Assembly (NCBI GenBank): GCA_963970005.1 | Contig: CAXAMN010022017.1 | Location: forward strand, 393,826-457,825 | Direction: 5' to 3' | DNA length: 64,000 nt | Origin: Durusdinium trenchii | Taxonomy: Eukaryota; Sar; Dinophyceae; Suessiales; Symbiodiniaceae | Shown: piece after piece, positions 20,201 through 30,625 of the stretch | Numbering within the stretch: position 1 is the stretch's first letter | Layout: each line of letters opens with the position of its first letter | Program-made: the position numbers and the translations under genes | Notes under the pieces: model-generated | Seen by the model: the letters and a program-made list of their open reading frames with translations, nothing else | What the model was told of the DNA's origin: nothing | Databases searched by the model: none

Positions 20201-21838
20201 ATATGGTGCATTTACCGAGATGAACAAATGATGGAATGATGTACTGTGTGATAGGCGAGAACGAGTCAAAATGGCATGCCAAACTTGATGCCGAATCTGT
20301 CATGTCTGTGGATGCCGAAACAAGTGTGTGATTTTGTGTCAGAACGCATGCCAAAACACATGTCACAACATATGTCAGGACGCACGTGAAACAAAAAGAA
20401 AAAACAGTCCAAATGCGGTCAGGGTGTTTCATGCGGTCAGAGGTGTCGTGCACATGCCCTTCCTTCTTCTGCCCTCTCAAGGTCCGGTGGTCGGGATCGG
20501 TACAGGGCAAATGGTAGAATTTGTTTTGTAACCCATGTCCCATGTTGTCCAACATGCTTTTACAGCAATCTCCTCAGAACACTCGCCGCTGAACACGAAT
20601 TCTTACGGCAAACCACCGACGCCTGACTATCAAATCCAGTTCCCCTCCTCAGAACTCTTGGCGCAACCAATCTCTGGCAACCACCTTGGACCTCCAGCTG
20701 AAGGCACACATACAAGGAGTATCTGCTTGCATGTGTTCATCTTGTTTGGAGCCCGCCCCCTCTAGTTGCAAGAACCTGCACCACTTCTCCTCGTTTGAAA
20801 AGACCCGCAACCCGCCTGATCCTGCTGCCGGTGCGGGGTGCTGTTGATGCTCTCGGCGGCGCCCTGGGCAGGGCGCCGACAGGGCGCCAACGGGCGCCAG
20901 CACTGGCGCCAGCCGCCCGTGGCACTTCGAACACTCCCAAAAGAGGGAGGATAGAAGTTCTACCTAGAACCCATTTGACCTCTGTTTTGATAGGAAAAGA
21001 CCATCTTTTGAGTGGTTTGTGGTCCAAAATAGGGGTCATTCAGGTTCTAGGTATATGGTGCATTTACCGAGATGAACAAATGATGGAATGATGTACTGTG
21101 TGATAGGCGAGAACGAGTCAAAATGGCATGCCAAACTTGATGCCGAATCTGTCATGTCTGTGGATGCCGAAACAAGTGTGTGATTTTGTGTCAGAACGCA
21201 TGCCAAAACACATGTCACAACATATGTCAGGACGCACGTGAAACAAAAAGAAAAAACAGTCCAAATGCGGTCAGGGTGTTTCATGCGGTCAGAGGTGTCG
21301 TGCACATGCCCTTCCTTCTTCTGCCCTCTCAAGGTCCGGTGGTCGGGATCGGTACAGGGTAAATGGTAGAATTTGTTTTGTAACCCATGTCCCATGTTGT
21401 CCAACATGCTTTTACAGCAATCTCCTCAGAACACTCGCCGCTGAACACGAATTCTTAGGGCAAACCACCGACGCCTGACTATCAAATCCAGTTCCCCTCC
21501 TCAGAGCTCTTGGCGCAACCAATCTCTGGCAACCACCTTGGACCTCCAGCTGAAGGCACACATACAAGGAGTATCTGCTTGCATGTGTTCATCTTGTTTG
21601 GAGCCCGCCCCCTCCAGTTGCAAGAACCTGCACCACTTCTCCTCGTTTGAAAAGACCCGCAACCCACTCGCTTTATCTGACCGGAACCCGCCTGATCTTG
21701 CTGCCGGTGCGGGGTGATGTTGATGCTCTCGGCGGCGCCCTGGGCAGGGCGCCGACAGGGCGCCAACGGGCGCCAGCACTGGCGCCAGCCGCCCGTGGCA
21801 CTTCGAACACTCCCAAAAGAGGGAGGATAGAAGTTCTA
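20201..21838. repeat. Tandem duplication, units of ~762 and ~786 bp
   Basis: Unit 1 (20201-20962) and unit 2 (21053-21838) are nearly identical. They differ by a few substitutions and by 24 bp present only in unit 2, near 21668-21691. Between them sits the H element (20963-21051). Each unit contains one copy of a candidate exon of the minus-strand gene described at 20779-22135. Confidence 0.95.
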
Positions 21839-22135
21839 TACCTCTCAGTTCGATCAAATTGACGCCCCATCGCCCCATTGGGCTCCCGGATTCTCAGGGA
21901 GCCAAACTGTTTCAAGCGACGGCCGTCGTCCGATGTCCGGTCAGGTCCAAGGAGCAATCTTCACGTTTTGGCTCTCGGTGAGATCCACCACGGTCAGGTC
22001 CTCCTGCGCGCCCGGCTCCGGGCGGAACGCGGGAAAAAACAGCACACCCTCTGCAGCGAACAGCCGATGAATTTGGGGGATGATTAATCCACTGAACTTC
22101 CAGAACCCAGAGCCCTCGACCTTGAAATGTTCCAT
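20779..22135 (-). CDS. Hypothetical gene with a tandemly duplicated exon
   Basis: First exon seen: 21965-22135, starting MEHFKVEGSGFWKFSGL and continuing IHRLFAAEGVLFFPAFRPEP, GC3 about 71%, donor GTGAAG. A 58-nt intron leads to exon 21842-21906 (FGSLRIREPNGAMGRQFDRT; acceptor CTTGAAACAG, donor GTATAG, phase 2). The third exon fits phase and occurs twice: about 21631-21809 in unit 2 and 20779-20933 in unit 1, each after TCCTCCCTCTTTTGGGAG, reading QGAAESIN(I/S)TPHRQQDQAG. The 24-bp insertion in unit 2 adds eight codons in frame. The exon is rich in GGCGCC. The start codon, the 3' limits and the function are unknown. Confidence 0.45.
20963..21051. mobile_element. Family H palindromic element
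   Basis: CCTAGAACCCATTTGACCTC pairs imperfectly with GGGGTCATTCAGGTTCTAGG, with TA on both sides. It sits exactly at the junction of the tandem duplication, so it inserted after, or took part in, that event. Confidence 0.8.
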
Positions 22136-22401
22136 GTTTATTGTTGTCTCTTGTATGTTTCTTTATTTTGTGGCCCTGAAACTGATTGTCCTGGGGATAG
22201 AAAGGGTGGCATGGTTAGGACACCAATAAAGATCGTAAAGATTGCTACCCCTTAGTCTTCCTACACGTCTCAAAAACACTGCATCCAACCAACCAAAACA
22301 ACATCCTTCTGGTACAGCCACAGCTGGCCAAGACGTAAGTCACATGATCTACCTTCTTCAGGGTCCAGCTGAACTCCAGAGGAAACTTGCATTTTCCTCA
22401 G

Positions 22402-22493
22402 GAACTATGGACAATTCCATTCTGTGGGCCTTATTTTGTTCATGTCAAATCCAAGGATTGGAGACTTTTTGCGCGGAATACAAGAAATGCAGG
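22402..22493 (+). CDS. Hypothetical protein, internal exon
   Basis: A plus-strand exon after a strong acceptor (TTGCATTTTCCTCAG): ELWTIPFCGPYFVHVKSKDW then RLFARNTRNA, ending at GCAGG/GTCGGG. Another plus frame is open over the same region. It lies head-to-head with the minus gene at 22.1 kb. Confidence 0.4.
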
Positions 22494-22499
22494 GTCGGG

Positions 22500-24060
22500 A
22501 GCTCGAATGAATTCGCAAGCACCGGATGGATGGATCCTGAGGATGTCCTCATGTACCAAAAGATGTCCTGGATCGAAACCAAAACCTCTATCTAGTCATT
22601 CTGGCGATTTCAGGAGCATATAGATTGAATACATGGGAATATCCAAAAAATGAACACTGGTCATGTCTTCGGAATATTTCATATTCTATGTGCTACCTTG
22701 GATGGTTGTATCTATACCGGATAGGTTCTTAATTAAGATTCAACCTGGCCACCGGGCTCATATCAAACCCAAAGGATCTCAGGTGGCCACTGTATATAAG
22801 GAAATATGGGGAGTTTTAGGCTTGTAATCTTAGTCTTTGGAACATATGGGAATTGTCAAGCCCAGAACTCATGGGAGGTCTGGATGTTCGGGGAACCCAC
22901 ACACCAAGATCAACGCCTGCACCTGATCTACCTGATCACCTCCAGTGGATCATGATAAATGTTTATTCCCTTTCCCCGAATGAGGGGACCCGGTTCAGCA
23001 ATGCTTCGTGGTGAAGAAGCTTGGGTGCCAAAGAATCCTTCCCGTCTTGGGTCTCCCCAAATAGATTATTTCACCGTTTCTTTGAGGCCCGTGCACTATA
23101 ATTACTATAATGATTCTATACTGAAATTCTGTGTAGCAAGGCCCAACACTCGAGAAACTCCATAGGCATATAGGAACAAAACAGAAGATGTATCAAGTCG
23201 ATTGAACAAAGGTCGTCCAACCCACGAAAGCTTAGAAGCAAGAAAACACCAAAAGTTTATATATAAGCAAATGCGTTCTACCCAAGCCACCTCAGTTCAG
23301 GAAAGCCTGGAAAATATAGACTGAGTGTTAAGACAATACCTGGCAATAATTTCTACCTCTAACCGTAACCTGTTTAAGGCAGAACATTCCGCCCGTTTTT
23401 ACAATGACCGCCCAAGCTGCAGCCTTGAGGGTTGAAACGCCGAGACGTTAAAACACCGAGAAACAAATGCCATGATGTTACATGCATATTACATGCATTC
23501 TTAGATGCGAGAGGCAGAACCATAATTTGAATGAACCAGCTGTTGATTTAAAAAAAATGCGTGCCACCTGATTGTAGTGAGGAACGGGTACGAACCCCTA
23601 AGTAAAAGGCAATAAGGCAATAATGCCCAGCTAACGAGTAAGAACGCCTATGCAAAACGTTGCTTAAGATAAATCAAAGCATAGAAACACATGCAAGTGA
23701 AGCATCAAGTGATTTCCTGATAAACAAATGATGTTTATCACTATCGAGACTCCTAGAAACCGTGGGTGGATTCTTATTGCCACCAAAAGGACAAGAGCGC
23801 CGAGAGGGGACAAGAATGCCTATAGGTTGTGCATGGCCGCGGCGCTGTAACAGAGACCACAACTGGATGCACAAAAATTAGCACCAGAAAAATGCTTTAA
23901 AAAACCTTTAGATCCAATTGGATGGCACTCTCACCACAGGAACTCCTTTTTTCACTCTCATCTATGGGCCCTCCTGCCCGGTGAAGCCATGGGAAGTCAC
24001 AAAACCCTTCCATCAAGCAACACATCAGTAGGTTGTGAAAAAAGATATACCTCAAGTAGC
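22500..24060. other. No gene recognised
   Basis: A/T-rich sequence with only short frames. I see no family element, splice-flanked exon or tandem repeat here. Confidence 0.5.
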
Positions 24061-24129
24061 ATTAAATAGGTCAAGTGGTGTTAGTCTATAGTAGTAGTTG
24101 TTTCGGTCCTGTGGGAATTGGGACGTGCT

Positions 24130-24790
24130 TTGTCTTTAAATGCTTTCGTGGGGCTGGGTTGTGTGGGCAATACGACGGTTTTTCTTTTAAAATGATTTCG
24201 TGGGGCGGCCCGGGCAACCGGGTGCTGCTATTCCCTGTAAATGCTTTCGTGGCGCCGGGTCCTGTGGGAATTGGGGCGCATCCGGGCGGCGCTATTCCCT
24301 GCAAATGCTTTCGTGGGGCCGGGTCCTGTGGGGACGGGGGCGCCGCTTTGCCTTTAAATGCTTTCGTGGGGCTGGGTCCTGTGGGCAAGCCGACAGCTTT
24401 TCCTTTTCAAATGCTTTTGTGGGGCTGGCCATTGGAAACGGGGGCGCTGCTTTTCCTGCGAGCGCTTTCGTGAGCCGGGTCCTGTGGGAATTGGGACGCC
24501 GGTTTGCCTTTAAATGCTTTCGTGGGGCTGGTCCTGTGGGCTCATTTTTTCCTTTTAAATGTTTTCGTGGGGGCCCTGTGAGAATTGGGGCTGGGTTCTT
24601 CCTTCAAATGCTTTCGTGAGGCTGGGTCCTCTGGAATTGGGCGGGCCGCTTTTCCTTTAACTGCTTTCATGGGGCTGGACCCTGCGAGCCGGCGCGCGGA
24701 ACCGGGGCTCGGCCTTCCCTGTAACGGCTTTCGTGGGGCTGGGCCCTGGGGACCGGGGCGCCGAACCGGGGCACGGCTCTGGCGGCTGGG
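24130..24790. repeat. Tandem array, ~50-60-bp unit, about 12 copies
   Basis: The unit core is AAATGCTTTCGTGGGGCTGG followed by GTCCTGTGGG and a variable G/C stretch ending in TTCC. Copies are diverged. The array gives long but repetitive frames in several phases (peptide KCFRGAGSCG), which are not taken as genes. A single copy of the core recurs at about 53725. Confidence 0.9.
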
Positions 24791-24837
24791 TCCTGGCAAC
24801 GCTTGCGTTTCAAGCCTTTCCCTTGTGTTTTTTCTTG

Positions 24838-25445
24838 TGCTAGATTTCGTCAAATCTGGTGCTATTTTTTGTGCTCCCAGTTGTGCTTTTTCTGGTGCTA
24901 AATTTCGTCAAATCTGGTGCTAAATTTTGTCAAAGCTGGTGCTAAATTTCGTGAAATCTGGTGCTAAATTTCGTCAAATCTGGTGCTAAATTTCGTCAAA
25001 CCTGGTGCTAAATTTTGTGCATCCAGTTGTGCTTTTTCTGGTGGTAAANNNNNNNNNNTTTTTCTGGTGGTAAATTTCGTCAAATCTGGTGCTAAATTTT
25101 GTCAACTCTGATGCTTTTTTGTGCTTCCAGTTGTGCTTTTTCTGGTGCTAAATTTCGTCAAATCTGGTGCTAAATTTCGCGCGTCCAGAATGAACCTGCG
25201 AGCCAAAAGCAGATCGCTCGGAGCACTTGGCCTCAGCAGCGTTTGACTTTGTCGTGGCCGCCTGTGCAGTTTCTGGCGCTTTCCTGGTGCTTTTTCCGGT
25301 GCTAAATTTCGTCAAATCTGGTGCTCTTTTTTGTGTTTCCAATTGTGCCTTTTCTGGTACTAAATTTCGTCAAATCTGGTGCCTGTTTTTGTGCTTCCAA
25401 TTGTGCTTTTTCTGGTGCTAAATGTCGTCAAATCTGGTGGCCCAT
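24838..25445. repeat. Tandem array, ~22-bp unit
   Basis: The unit TCTGGTGCTAAATTTCGTCA is repeated about fifteen times, with interspersed TTTTTGTGCTTCCAGTTGTG blocks. A related fragment lies at 53610-53640. Confidence 0.9.
25049..25058. other. Assembly gap (10 N)
   Basis: CTTTTTCTGGTGGTAAA stands on the left of the gap and its end is repeated on the right, so the gap probably marks overlapping or collapsed repeat units. Confidence 0.9.
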
Positions 25446-25463
25446 TTCGTCGGCCAAGCAGCT

Positions 25464-25497
25464 GTTAGGGTTTAGGGCTTAGGGTTTATAGGGTTTT
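25464..25497. repeat. Interstitial telomere-like TTTAGGG repeats
   Basis: GTTAGGGTTTAGGGCTTAGG followed by GTTTATAGGGTTTT: about four degenerate units. TTTAGGG is the telomere type reported for dinoflagellates. The units follow the 22-bp array directly. Confidence 0.7.
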
Positions 25498-25681
25498 GTG
25501 AAGATTTGGTTTCGTCTTGGCCTCTGTCTAACCTGCAAGCAACAGGAGGTTGGAATCGTGACCTCCACTTCTGTTCCGCGGCCGGTCTTTTCGAACCGTT
25601 GCTTCTAGTGATTGGTGTGCTAGATTGTCACATGAAAATATTTCACTTATATAGATATGTCAAATCCAGCAATGAACATGT

Positions 25682-25804
25682 AGACTGTGGCGGCTGGGGC
25701 TGGTGTTGGTCTGGTGCTGCGGCTGGCTGGGGCTGGCTGGGGCTGGGGCTGGGTGCTGGGTTGTTGGCGCTGGTGCTGGTGGTGCTGGTGGTGGTGCTGG
25801 TGGC

Positions 25805-25835
<31 letters not shown>

Positions 25836-25965
25836 GCGGCTGCTGGGGCTGGTGGTGGTGGCCGCTGCTGGGGCTGCTGTTTGGTGCTGGGGGTGCTGGT
25901 GGTGGTGGTGGTGGTGATGGCTGCTGTGGTGCTGGTGCTGGTGTGGTGCTGGTGCTGGTGGTGGT
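25682..25965. repeat. GGT/CTG-rich low-complexity tract
   Basis: Imperfect GGCTGGTGCTGGTGGTG units with a (CTG)8-like run at about 25805-25830. Long frames on both strands are artefacts of the repeat. Confidence 0.9.
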
Positions 25966-26100
25966 GGAGAGGGCAGAGGAGGGAAGGAGAACAGAGGAGA
26001 GGAGAGGAGGAGAGGAGGAGAGGAGAGGAGAGGAAAGGAGAAGAGAGTGGAGGGGAAGAAGGGGAAGAAAGGGCAGGAGGGGCAGGAGAGGAGTGGAGGG
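25966..26100. repeat. Purine-only tract (GGAGA)n
   Basis: About 130 bp with almost no pyrimidine on the plus strand, mostly GAGGAGAGG units. Confidence 0.9.
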
Positions 26101-26370
26101 GTTAGCATATTCAAAATCCATTTGGAGAGGCCCCAGGTAACGATGAATTATCTAGGATTTCCTGGTGCTAATTTTCGCTGGTTGTCTTAATAAAGAAACC
26201 TTTTTGCAGAGTTACAGGGGGGTGGCCGGACTCAGCCTATAGGGGGCAAGAACGCCTAAGCACAAACAAGCAAACATGTCTGCCCAAGAAGAGGTTCTAG
26301 ATGGTTCTAGGTATGGGATTTAGAAGATCTATAGACTTTGAACACCAAAGAATCGTGAAACATGGTGATA

Positions 26371-26605
26371 CTGTTGATGGACAAAATCCTGCACCACTTT
26401 GCGCACACTTTTCTTGCTGCCCTCGTTCTCCCTCGTTAACATTGTGGCCACCACAGTGAGAAAACAAAAACAAGTTGAAGGTCCAAAATCCTGCACCACC
26501 TCCTCAGAGGGGTCGCGCCAACAGTGAATGAGGGGGCACGGGGGTTGCTATGCGACCCTTCCAGGGTAAAGTGGTGAGGTGGTGCAGGATTTTGTCCATC
26601 AACAG
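26371..26605. mobile_element. Family F palindromic element
   Basis: CTGTTGATGGACAAAATCCT (then GCACCAC) at the left is the exact reverse complement of the right end over about 27 bp, with TA on both sides. A second partial left end (GGTCCAAAATCCTGCACCAC) lies inside at 26480, so the element may be nested or rearranged. Confidence 0.9.
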
Positions 26606-26867
26606 TATGACCTGTTTCTGTTACATCTTGCCAACCGCACATCACCGAACGGCACATCACCGAACAGTCACCGTGATCGCATCATTTCGCCTCCGCTCCC
26701 GCCGCGCGGGGTGAAGGCACCACAGCTGCGAGCTGTAACGCCTGACCGGAGGGACCGGGAGGCCCCGTGACCCAGTGCTTCAGCCATTCACCACAAAACC
26801 GGCATTCCTCCTGGCAGATTGGTGAAAAGCTCTTAGCTGAAGTTGTCCAACCATGTGCTCTCTCTGA

Positions 26868-26956
26868 AACTAACATGGAAGTGGAACACCCACTAGTTTG
26901 CAAAGGAAAAATGCTCTTCCAAGGGACCACTTTTCACTTCGAAAAGTGTGGTTCCA
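26868..26956. mobile_element. Family E palindromic element (copy E1)
   Basis: AACTAACATGGAAGTGGAAC left; the right partner TTCACTTCGAAAAGTGTGG is diverged. Confidence 0.7.
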
Positions 26957-27060
26957 GGCAGAGCGTGCTTCCTTTTGAAGAACTCGTCAGCTACTTCGAG
27001 GCTTCCAAGACTGATCCTTGGAGTCTGTCCTCATCCGTTTCCCGTTTGGTGGCTGGACAC

Positions 27061-27240
27061 TGAGCATGGTGACTCGTCAGCATCGTCTGGTGCGCGTCTC
27101 TCTTGCTCGCCGCGGCGCGTCGAGAGACGCGCGCGCGCGTGCGCGTCGAGATCGGCGGCCACGGGGGCGTCCGATCTGTCCTCCTCTTCGAGATCCTCCT
27201 CGCCCCAAATGAAGCGCCGGAAGGACGCATGGAGCCCGGG
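27061..27240 (-). CDS. Hypothetical protein, acidic/charged exon
   Basis: Minus-strand exon of 60 codons in phase 0 after an excellent acceptor (CTCATCTTGTTGTTTCAG). It reads PGLHASFRRFIWGEEDLEEE then DRSDAPVAADLDAHARARLS. GC3 is near 79%. The donor is probably GTGTCC. The plus strand over the same DNA is also open (EIGGHGGVRSVLLFEILLAP) but has a weaker splice context. No family was recognised. Confidence 0.5.
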
Positions 27241-28104
27241 CTGAAACAACAAGATGAGCAGCTCCACTCCTCCGCGCCCACGGACGGGCAGGACACAAAC
27301 ATGGCCGGACGATGGCCGAAACGGGGTATCTCCAAATAGCGCCGGGGGTTGGTGCGGTGTTCTCCAAGGGGGCAGAAATAGGAGAGGGTTTTTGGTCCAG
27401 CAAATCTCTCAATAGCCTGTCTATACCAAAAGCCTCCCCCCCAAAAAGGGGCGAACCAAGGGGTGTCCATCCACCCACAACTGTACCAAAAGGGACCCAA
27501 GTTATGGTTTTCCATATGGTACATATATATATAGGATAGGCCAAAAAGGGGACTGTTGTCCCAGGTATCTCCTGACGACCCCTCCTGACGATCCGGGTCT
27601 CCACGACCAGGGAAATCCCTGGGCCCCTAGTCGGGACCTGGGATTCCATGCCAGCTGCAGTTTCCAAGGTCTTCGGGTCCTTTCATGGAAAATTTAAAAA
27701 TAGTTATATAACAGGTTTGGAACATGTAACTTACATTTTTGCACATCCCGCCCACAGTGGGAAAATACAGCTGACATTATCCAAGGTCCCCCTTGATTTT
27801 TCTGGAGATAGGGGGTGGTAGTGGTGATCCAGGGGCTAGCGGCTACATAGGACTACCAGGCCATGGTCAACTCGAGTCCTCACTGGACTCGATTTGGGTG
27901 GCCAAAGAAAAAGAAAGGTCAGCTCCTTGGGGACTGGCGATCCGGCATGCTTTTGGTCACCGGAGTCTTCCATCCATCCATCTTCCAGCCATCCATGCAA
28001 AGCTGCTCGTCCAGGCCCCCCACCCTTCGCCAACGGACGAAAAAAGCAACCGGACGAAGCCATCGATGCTGCGCTGGTTGTTGGGTCAGTCCTACGCAGC
28101 TCAC

Positions 28105-28217
28105 GTGGTAGGCGGCCATTCCCCTCCAGCTGAAGAAGTCGTAGAGGATCCCTCCACAGGTCACGCCCACGGCCTCGGTCCATCGCAGTGACGCGACGCG
28201 GACCCGGACCCGCGCGG
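28105..28217 (-). CDS. Major facilitator-like transporter exon
   Basis: A 113-nt minus-strand exon between GCTGAGGTCAG and a GTGAGC donor. It encodes VASLRWTEAVGVTCGGILYD followed by FFSWRGMAAYH. The G-x-x-x-GG-x-LYD-x-x-x-WR pattern resembles transmembrane helix 5 and the next loop of major facilitator transporters, which carry plasma-membrane or organelle solutes. GC3 exceeds 80%. The rest of the transporter was not located; 27.8-28.1 kb should hold the next exon. The overlapping plus-strand frame of 132 codons is treated as antisense. Confidence 0.5.
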
Positions 28218-28369
28218 CTGACCTCAGCGGCCAACATCGGAAGCCTGAAGAACCGGTTTCAAGAAGGGGTGTGCGCTACACCAGGTCGACCATGCAGTTT
28301 CTTTCTGGCCTTGGAAGGCTGGGGGAAGGTGATGGATCAATAATTATAACAAGTAACAAGCATGGCATA

Positions 28370-28401
28370 CCAGCACCACCCATTTCGGGTGGTGATCGGA
28401 T
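28370..28401. mobile_element. Family B left-end fragment
   Basis: TA then CCAGCACCACCCATTTCGGG; a matching piece lies at 8045-8075. Confidence 0.6.
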
Positions 28402-28559
28402 GCGTTCAGTCCACCGCCACTGGGCCACACTGTGCGTCGCAAACGAGTGGTTCGGAGTTCATTCGAGTGGTTTCAGCGGTCAACCTAGTAATCCTGTCCA
28501 CCTATTAAACACGCCCCCCGCCCTAAGAAGGAAACCTCTTTTTTCGCATGTTTTTTAAA

Positions 28560-29400
28560 TAGGGGGTCCCTGAAATGGGGGGGTCCAAAATAGGGTCACC
28601 TGGGAAGCACTTCAAAACAAAAAAGTAACCCAGGAAAACTTTATGTAAAATCCTTTAGTAATTAAACTTCTCAAAAAATCAAAAAAACTCCAGATCGAAG
28701 GGCCTTCCTTTTCCCCTACAAAAACCTTTATCATAGTGATTCTTCATTAGACTAACAACTTTGAAAGTAACTGAAGCTTTCGAAAGGTGATGTGCCTGTG
28801 CCATGCGGATTTAAAAGTAAAAAAACATCCAAAATCGGCAATGTTGGTAGTTTAGTAGCGGCTTGAAAGGGCGGTAATTTAAAAACACGTATTTAGGGGG
28901 ATCCGACATGACTTTTTTAATAGGGGTCCGTTTTTTAATCGGTACTCGGGAATACGGTACCCTTCGATTCCGGACCCGAACCGGAGGGTCCGAACCCGGG
29001 ACCTGGAGGGCTGGAGGGACAGGGCTGATGAGCTCCAAAGCTCGAGCGCGATATGTCACTGATGCACATGATTGATCAAACTCTTCCCACCCCAATCCCC
29101 CAATCCTCAAGACCATGTGCCCAACAGCCTGTCATTTCGAAATACATCCGACAGCCCTCGGAAACACTCTCTCTCTCTCTCTCCAGTTCTGTCTGATTCG
29201 ACCCCAACTCTTTTGGATCATTCCTTTCAAAGTCAAGGGAGTACCCTTATTTCTGAAACTACTCAAATATCATTTATCAAAAGAACGGTTCCTGCGGTCA
29301 CTGATCTCCTTTTCTTTCGGCGGTCGTCGTGCCGGGGTCTCAGGTGCGTGTTTGCAGGGAGGTGCAGAGGGGCACCCCAAATACACATATCAACTCACAT
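28560..29400. other. No gene recognised
   Basis: A/T-rich sequence with runs of A and G and a CT microsatellite at 29169-29182. Only short frames. Confidence 0.45.
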
Positions 29401-29405
29401 ATCAC

Positions 29406-29505
29406 CCAACAGAGGTTCTTCTTCAACCCTGTAGACTATCCCAGTTCGGTACCCCAACTATATATAGGTACTGAACGTTCAGGTCACTTAATTAACCTCT
29501 CTTGG
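29406..29505. mobile_element. Family D palindromic element (copy D3)
   Basis: CCAACAGAGGTTCTTCTTCA left, TTAATTAACCTCTCTTGG right, with an internal GTTCGGTACCCC shared with D2 and D4. Confidence 0.8.
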
Positions 29506-29857
29506 ATCTATTCCTTGGAAGAGGAGCGGATCCCAGTTCAGGGAACATCAACACACTACAAGCAAAACCAGGTCAGAATTGGGCGGTGGAAATTCCGCCC
29601 TGAAAGCCCCTGCAGCCTCTGAAAGAAGGCCCATCAAAATACGAATGCCAAACAAATGGCGGCTTTCCACTTCCAGGATGTGCTCAGGGAGTGCAAGAAC
29701 TGGAACACAACCAATGGCCAGTAGCCGCGAAAATGGTTCTACCCACCCAAGATCCATGGTCGAGTGGGAAGAAGATTCTCGACCGGAGAGCACTGGGACA
29801 CCAAGGCGCATAGGACAAAGTGAAGACCGACAACACCGTGCTCTGAGCATCCTTCAC

Positions 29858-30272
29858 CTCGTACGCTCCGTCGTCGCCGGCGGGACGACGAGCGCCGCCG
29901 CCGTCGTTTGAAGCGCGGAAAACGACACGGCGATGGAAGACGAGACCCTCCGGGATGTTCCCTTCCACCGGGAGCTGGCGTCCGTTCGACGTGCGATGGA
30001 ATCCTCGGTGCCTAGACGAAGCAGCCCAACAACTGAAACCCCAAAGACTCGGGCGCTGCCGTCTCCCGAAACGAACCATCAGAGGGCTCGGCGGCTCGGT
30101 GCCTTTCCTCGGTCGCCGAAGGCGACGGATGTGACCTCCTGTAGTCCTCCTCCACGTCGACCGATCCGACGGGCACCGACCCTCCTCGACCGGACTGAGC
30201 GGCCATGACTTCGGAATCGGACCAAACGTCAAAGGTTAAGCCCTCGATGGCGATGGCGATGTCGAAGCCCAC
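29858..30272 (-). CDS. Two exons of a hypothetical minus-strand gene
   Basis: Exon up to 30272 starts after an excellent acceptor (TTTTCCTCAACTGGTCAG) and reads GFDIAIAIEGLTFDVWSDSE then GGSVPVGSVDVEEDYRRSHP, with many RNY codons. Exon 29858-30011 (acceptor GCTTCGTCTAG, donor GTGAAGG) stays open in two frames (SIARRTDASSRWKGTSRR or GRQLPVEGNIPEGLVF). If the first exon ends at 30040 the intron would be only 28 nt; a GTTCG donor near 30076 gives a 65-nt intron and keeps phase with the first of these frames. No family was recognised. Confidence 0.45.
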
Positions 30273-30428
30273 CTGACCAGTTGAGGAAAATCCGAAGTGT
30301 CGACCCCTACACCCTAGACGGAACCGTCTGACCGAAAAAATGACAATTTTTGGTAGCATAAAATACTGAAGCCTATTAATTAATGATAATGAATGCTTGC
30401 TGGATCTCTAGGGTATAGATACCCCATA

Positions 30429-30526
30429 CCAGCACCCGAAACCTGCCAGGTCTCCACCCGCCACTTAACCTCCAAAAGCCACGTATAAACTTATGGAAGA
30501 GACCTTTTTTGAGTCACTCGTGCTGG
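30429..30526. mobile_element. Family B element (copy B6, diverged)
   Basis: CCAGCACCCGAAACCTGCC left after TA; CTCGTGCTGG right. Confidence 0.65.
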
Positions 30527-30564
30527 TGTAGGTACCTCAGGTGATGGGTCCCTTTCCAGGTCAC

Positions 30565-30625
30565 TCCCCATGGATCCACTGCCACCTTCTCAGAAGGTAT
30601 GTGGACCTTATGTGGGTCCATAGGG
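30565..30625. mobile_element. Family C element (copy C7, short)
   Basis: CCCCATGGATCCACTGCC to GGGTCCATAGGG with ACT/ACA at the borders; contains CTTCTCAGAAGGTATGTGG. Confidence 0.75.

Noticed and set aside
24075..24923. Frames of 100-139 codons with repeated KCFRGAGSCG peptide
   Set aside because: They come from the ~55-bp tandem array in several phases; no splice sites, no start context and no constraint on the frame.
25647..26121. Long open frames of 145-199 codons on both strands
   Set aside because: They lie wholly in the GGT/CTG and purine low-complexity tracts and encode only Gly/Val/Leu/Trp or Pro/Ser/His repeats; frames stay open because of the repeat.
27793..28237. 132-codon plus frame and 133-codon minus frame over 27.8-28.2 kb
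   Set aside because: A third frame on the minus strand has the splice sites, highest third-position GC and transporter-like sequence; the two long frames are treated as shadows.
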